Assembly: GCA_030386875.1 (NCBI GenBank)
Contig: CM059564.1
Coordinates: 71,257,436 to 71,321,435, forward strand
Reading direction: 5' to 3'
DNA length: 64,000 nucleotides
Source: Morinoia aosen
Taxonomy: Eukaryota > Arthropoda > Malacostraca > Amphipoda > Talitridae
The position numbers were made by a program, and so were the translations under genes. The notes below the pieces were generated by a model. It saw only the letters and a list, made by a program, of their open reading frames with translations. It was not told the DNA's origin and made no database searches. Shown piece after piece: positions 59,750-64,000 of this stretch (positions are counted from its first letter, which is position 1; every line of letters starts with the position of its first letter).

Positions 59750-60538
59750 CAGGTTGGCCCAGAAGTAACTGACCCTTTTAATTTTCTAATAAAAAGAAAA
59801 ATATGAAAGCTAAAAAGTTGAAACTTGTTTTATTTGTAAGAATAACATTTTCATAGTTTATTATATGGTATCCTATATACTCAGCTATCATATAAACTGA
59901 AGAAATTTTGCTTAATTACATAACCTCAAATTTTCATAATGGTTAGCTACAGCAAAGAAGAAAGAATCAGAATCCTGCAATCCTACATTAAGACGACGTC
60001 AATAACAGAAGTGCAACGTGACTACAGAATCCATTTTCAAACAAGGATCAGTCCTTCTGAAAACACAACTAAATCTCTCTATAGAAAATTTATGGACTCT
60101 GGAAATGTTAATGACAAACCAAGATTCGGAGGATTGGAAACATTGAAACATTGAAAAACATTGATTGAAACATTCAGTGGCCCCCTCGTTCTCCAGATTT
60201 GACCCCATGCGACTTTATTTTGTGGGGCTACCTCAAGTCACGAGTTTATGGAACAAATCCAACAAATTTACATGAACTTAAAAACAACATTTCTTCCGAA
60301 ATAGCTCAACTCTCGCCAGATACACTAAGGGTCGAGCGTAATCGAAGCAACAAGGAAAAGAGCCCTAATTTGTCAGCCATTCAAAAGCCCATTTAAAGGA
60401 TATTGTATTCAAACCATAGTGTTAATAAGCTATAAAATTGTTATTCTTTCCAATAAAACAAGTTTAAACCAATTCTAGCTTTCATAGTTTTATTTTTATT
60501 AGCAAATTAAAAGGGTCAGTTACTTCTGGACCCTCCTG
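59750..60538 (+). mobile_element. Internally deleted mariner-type element with long terminal repeats
   Basis: The ends CAGGTTGGCCCAGAAGTAAC and, in reverse, CAGGAGGGTCCAGAAGTAAC open inverted repeats that continue for about 90 bp, including AACTGACCCTTTTAATTT and a TATGAAAGCTA block. TA flanks both sides (59748-59749 and 60539-60540). The 789-bp length is well below the 1.2-1.3 kb of full elements because the middle of the transposase is missing. The strong match between the ends (differences mainly at the first bases) suggests a moderately young copy. It could have been moved in trans by a full-length relative. Confidence 0.85.
59939..60396 (+). pseudogene. Mariner transposase with central deletion
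   Basis: The frame from 59939 gives MVSYSKEERIRILQSYIKTT and a following DNA-binding region (ENTTKSLYRKFMDSGNV), the N-terminal helix-turn-helix of arthropod mariner-type transposases. It ends at 60152 in a run of ATTGAAACATTG repeats. Directly beyond, another frame gives PPRSPDLTPCDFILWGYL and VYGTNPTNLHELKNNI, the C-terminal end with the third catalytic Asp (SPDLTPCDF). The first two catalytic Asp residues and about half of a usual 340-residue protein are absent. The deletion lies around 60140-60180, in the short ACATTGA repeats. Confidence 0.85.
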
Positions 60539-61989
60539 TACAACAAATATACTTTGCTAACACAATGTAATGTATGAATCTTATTCAAGGGATACACTTT
60601 GGTAAAATTTTCCGTTTTGCATCAACGTTGGATCGACACCATTTTATTTTCAATCAAATGAGGTACCAATTTGTCAGGTTGGACTGTTCACCGATTGTCG
60701 TCGCAGGTTTTATTTTATGACTAATGGAATGTTACAGTATTTAATAATTCAGCGACATACTGCATTTATGAGGAAAAATGTCTTCAAATCAATGTTTTGA
60801 TGTTTCATGGCATGTTTTGCAAGTAATTTCATTACTGAGTTGACATAGGCGCGAATTTTTTGCATTTTTATCGTGAGCTTTTTGAGATATTTGCACATCG
60901 TTATTACGACCTACCTAATAACTGTCAGGCATGATCTCACATTGGAAAAGTTAGTGCTTAGAGGTGCACGAAATGTTTCTGTCTATATTTCACTTGACCC
61001 CTTTTACAATGAAGTAGTGTAATTCTTTATGAATGGCCACTATCCTAAACACGGTCAATTCTCAGCTAAATTTTTACTTTCCGTGCTTTTAATTTTCATT
61101 TATGGGAATTCTTTTTTCCCCTATGATATTTTCCCCCTTTTTCCCCTATTTTTCCCCCGAATCGTCTTCCCAGAGCGTTTGGATTCCCTTTAGTGCAACG
61201 GAGCCCTGCTGTACAAATTCTTCCGCCGCAGTAGCATTTTTCTGAGTTCCAGCGTCAAAGGGGATGTCATGATTGATAGCTAGACGAACAACCAAATGAA
61301 GAATTACAAGCATGAACTCCCTAAGCTGGTGGAATTTCGAATGTTGCCTGAAAGCACACTGATTCCATTCGAAAAATATAAGAAAAAGGAGAGAACTTGC
61401 AGTTGGTCATTTGAGCTTAACTCCCCTCAACTTACTTTTTCAGAAGAGTTTTTTATGGAAATACACACTAAATTAGTTTTTACATCCACTAAATATGAGG
61501 TTTCATATTTTAGGTTAATATTTTTCAGGAGTAAGATCAATCTCATCAGTTATTGTAATTTTGGTTGAGGAATAAGTACTTCTAACTCTGGTCCGCAACT
61601 CTGATTGGTTATTACTCAAAGGCTTAGCAAATTTGAAAGAAGGACATTAAAGTACTAAAAGCATTTGACAGTCGGGTGGGTCCATTTTTTCCTTTGGACT
61701 GATTCATGGACGGTCACATTCACGAATAGGTAAATGTTGGATCTGTAACAAAGTTCTTACCAGGTAGCGACACAGCCGACCACTTCTGTCACTTTTGCTC
61801 ATCTTTAATTATTCTAAATAAACGTGCGCTTCCCAATCAGAACTTACAACAACAGCACCGATCTCTGACAAACTAGGCGGAGGGTTCTGCAGACAACGTT
61901 GCCGCATAGCAGCATTAATGCTTTTTAGTTATGCGAAGCAGGCTTAAGAACTACATAATTACAGACCTATCGGCTACAAGGATTACCTT
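60539..61989. other. Nothing assigned apart from a weak repeat
   Basis: At 60770-60930 the minus strand resembles the start of the 57893-58231 frame. The 90-codon frame at 61296-61568 (+) is unrecognised. The rest is AT-rich. Confidence 0.35.
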
Positions 61990-62349
61990 CTGAAACATAA
62001 AATGATACGTGAATAATTAATGAATAAGACTAAATCTAATACTATACTGACTACACATTTTGTACGAGAAAGGAAGATTGAGTCTCATTTAAAATCGGTA
62101 TGGATTAACAGTATTCTAGAATGAAATCCGAAGTTTTGTGTATCTAGAGATACTGTAGTTGTCATTCTCTGAATGTCGTCTAAATGAACAAGAGTGTTGC
62201 ATTCCTCTGGATGTGAGCACACTGCAGATTACAAAGGAGATGTAATGGGAAGATTTGCAAGGTCCTTCCAGCAAGCGCTGACACGCGAGTACAGACGTCG
62301 AGACATCTTAAAGATGCGATGTACTCCGACGCACAACATGCGCAGTAAT
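61990..62349 (-). mobile_element. Penelope-like element 3' fragment (GIY-YIG), copy 3
   Basis: On the minus strand SRRLYSRVSACWKDLANLPI is followed by CSHPEECNTLVHLDDI and a weaker counterpart of the LRILES region. This corresponds to the middle and end of the GIY-YIG domain, collinear with copy 1 (CSHAEECD). The fragment ends at 62349-62350, exactly where a mariner-type end starts, so it was cut by that insertion. It is more diverged than copies 1 and 2. Confidence 0.55.
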
Positions 62350-62350
62350 A

Positions 62351-62556
62351 CAGGGTGGCGCCTAAGTCACTTTACTGTGTTAAAACGAAATATCTCTTTT
62401 TCAGTATATTAATTACTATTTTTCGTTTCAGAATTTTCAAATTACCTCGTTGGAAATTTAAATATGAATGAATGCACAACCGAAGAGAGAGTGGAGATAA
62501 TGTAATTTTATTTAGAAAACGAACGCTCACTTATTGGAGTACAGTGTAGAGATATG
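62351..62556 (+). mobile_element. 5' part of a mariner-type element, cut by an LTR element
   Basis: CAGGGTGGCGCCTAAGTCAC follows a TA (62349-62350) and looks like a mariner-type terminal repeat. About 110 bp in, an ATG at 62464 opens a reading MNECTTEERVEIM, stop, FYLENERSLIGVQCRDM, the N-terminal segment of arthropod mariner-type transposases (E-E-R-V-E-I). One in-frame stop is present. Homology ends near 62550, where an LTR begins. The rest of the element would lie beyond the LTR element, outside the window. It is not the same family as the copy at 59750, whose end sequence differs. Confidence 0.65.
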
Positions 62557-64000
62557 CTAGTGTGCGCCCGCCGCCTATATAAATAGAATCGGCGAGAGAT
62601 ATCGTCGTTCATTAGAGGTGGTCAGCCGTAGAGGTCGCATTACAAACAGAAGCGTCGCTGTCAGTAGCGGAAGCTCAGCTGTCGAGAAAGCATCTGTAGA
62701 GATCACCGATGCGCTATAGAAGTAACGAGATTACCTTCCGATCTAAAGATTCTCTACCAATTACGAAGCCTGTGTCAACTCTGAAGTAACAATAAAGGAT
62801 ACTACGTTACTGCATCTGATTCACTCCCGAACCTCATTCGCGTTTGGTTACGACCTATTACTGAAAGGGTCGGAACATATTTGGTGCCCGTGTATGGGGA
62901 TGCCCATTGAAGAAGAAAGATATCAAGAATTGATCTTCGGTTCTGCTGATCCGTGATTTTAAATGTGAGGAGTGTCACCCTGTTTGGAGTAACGTCGCAT
63001 AGTTATCACATTACTTCAGAGCATCGAGAAAAGGAAGAAAGGGGTCAGCGCAAAAAAAAAAAAATCGAAGTGCTTTCCAAGAAACTCTTCGAGAAAGAAA
63101 CTCTTCGAGAAAGAAACACCAGTCTGCTCATCGCTACTCAAAGGAGAAGATGAAGTGAGGGTCCAGACCAACAACCTGGTCTGTCGACGAGATCTACGCA
63201 TTTACGCACCGTCATCTGCAACGAGAAGAGCTACGAGAGCTACGCATCGCCAAAATATTAAGTTAAGTGTACGCCGATAATGTTGATTGCAAATTAAAAA
63301 TAAGCATGCGCTCAAATTAATGATTATACATCATCATTATAAAATTAATGAGTAGGAAGCTAAGCAGTAAGCGGTAAGCATTGCAAGTGCTGATTCCGGG
63401 AAGTTGGAAGTTGAGCGGCGGAGCAGCCTAGGCATTGCGAAAGCGCAGTAAGCAAGCTGATTCCTGGTAAGTGGGAGAGCGAGCGTGTACGCGGAAAAGT
63501 TGTGTGGAGAGGTAGTCCATTGTTCTCCCAGAACAATTGAAGGAAGTTGTTGCTATTGTTCTCGGCCCATTGTTCCCTGGCATATAAGAGTGAGCTGGAG
63601 CAGCTTGCCTCTGTTCAGAGTGGTGCCAGCCTTCAAGAGCAATTAGCAAATAGCCTGTTTTAAGTCCGCTGAAAATGTGAGTTAAAATTTTATTGTATGT
63701 AGAATATTATCATTTGCATGTAGAAAATTTTATTGTGTGTAGAACATTTTTCTTTTAATGGAAATTAGAGGTTTATGAATATAGGATTATTTTTGTGCTT
63801 ATGTCGGACAGTGACTCTGACGAATACGAGTACATAAGAACCACCCCGTATGTGACTCGAGTAGGAAGAGTTTCAGTTCCTATTTTTTCCGCGAAGTCGA
63901 TTTCGGTATCAAACACGATGGCGACCACCACAACTGTCACCCCTGTTACCAGTGCAGTCACTACCACAAGCCCTGTAACTAGTACGGTTACCGCTGTGAC
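62557..64000 (+). mobile_element. LTR retrotransposon, 5' end (probably Gypsy/BEL-type), runs off the window
   Basis: A 5' LTR is proposed at about 62545/62561 to 62877. It has a TATA box (CTATATAAATAG, 62575) and a polyadenylation signal (AATAAA, 62791). Right after it, TTGGTGCCCGTGTATGGGGA at 62881 looks like a primer-binding site. A leader of about 900 bp follows, with GC-richer direct repeats at about 63330-63480 and a second TATA-like block near 63572. A Ser/Asp- then Thr/Val-rich frame, possibly the start of gag, opens at 63801 and is open to the window edge. The 3' LTR is not seen, so age and completeness cannot be judged. Family and LTR start are uncertain. Confidence 0.5.
63801..64000 (+). 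CDS. Partial Thr/Val-rich frame, possible gag start of the LTR element
   Basis: It opens MSDSDSDEYEYIRTTPY and becomes a low-complexity Thr/Val/Pro stretch (TTTTVTPVTSAVTTT). It is open to the window edge, 66 codons. An acidic then Thr-rich start fits the disordered N-terminus of some Gag proteins but is not diagnostic. A host mucin-like or unrelated frame remains possible. Confidence 0.35.
   Translation, partial: MSDSDSDEYEYIRTTPYVTRVGRVSVPIFSAKSISVSNTMATTTTVTPVTSAVTTTSPVTSTVTAV

Overview
The window is AT-rich eukaryotic DNA, almost certainly from an arthropod with a large, transposon-filled genome. The reasons are spliced coding exons with GT-AG introns separated by many kilobases, and mobile elements typical of arthropods: mariner-type elements, Penelope-like fragments carrying GIY-YIG remains, CR1/L2-like LINEs, a hAT element, a probable Helitron, and decayed copies of a repetitive arthropod gene family with a C-x2-C-G-E start. 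I see nothing that fixes the order or species. No rRNA, tRNA or CRISPR is visible.

Only one host gene is convincing. Four exons on the plus strand (24487-24733, 39748-39901, 40679-40877, 41759-41995) join in phase to give a 278-residue secreted protein. It has a signal peptide, a short cysteine-rich PAN/apple-like region and a fucolectin-like (F5/8 type C-fold) domain. A polyadenylation signal lies at 42141. Its first intron is about 15 kb. That intron holds a sense CR1/L2-like LINE (28780-about 32165), an antisense LINE whose 5' part looks OTU-protease-like (34951-about 38250), a block of diverged tandem repeats (33330-34940) and a short LINE-like tail.

Left part (1-24486): layered old repeats. 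These include a 527-bp element with TTA duplications (2713-3239), two copies of the unnamed arthropod family (3700-4430 and 6271-9240), and a 1988-bp hAT element with an 8-bp target duplication inside the second copy. Further right are a hAT-like MITE (11778), a probable Helitron (14070-15388), a palindromic MITE (16556-16888), an unclassified dispersed repeat (13600, 17270 and, inverted, 23340) and a GGAGTC minisatellite (23761).

Right part (42150-64000): a second set of mobile-element remains. There are three Penelope-like GIY-YIG tails. One of them is joined head-to-head with an inverted reverse transcriptase piece (48308-49575), like a 5' inversion. There is a 180-bp inverted repeat pair (50065/51195) and a 789-bp internally deleted mariner with about 90-bp terminal repeats (59750-60538). 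At the right edge is a three-level nest: a Penelope tail cut by a mariner-type element, itself cut by the 5' end of an LTR retrotransposon that runs out of the window. Long stretches (51200-57890, 17900-23340, 9250-11770) hold nothing I can assign.
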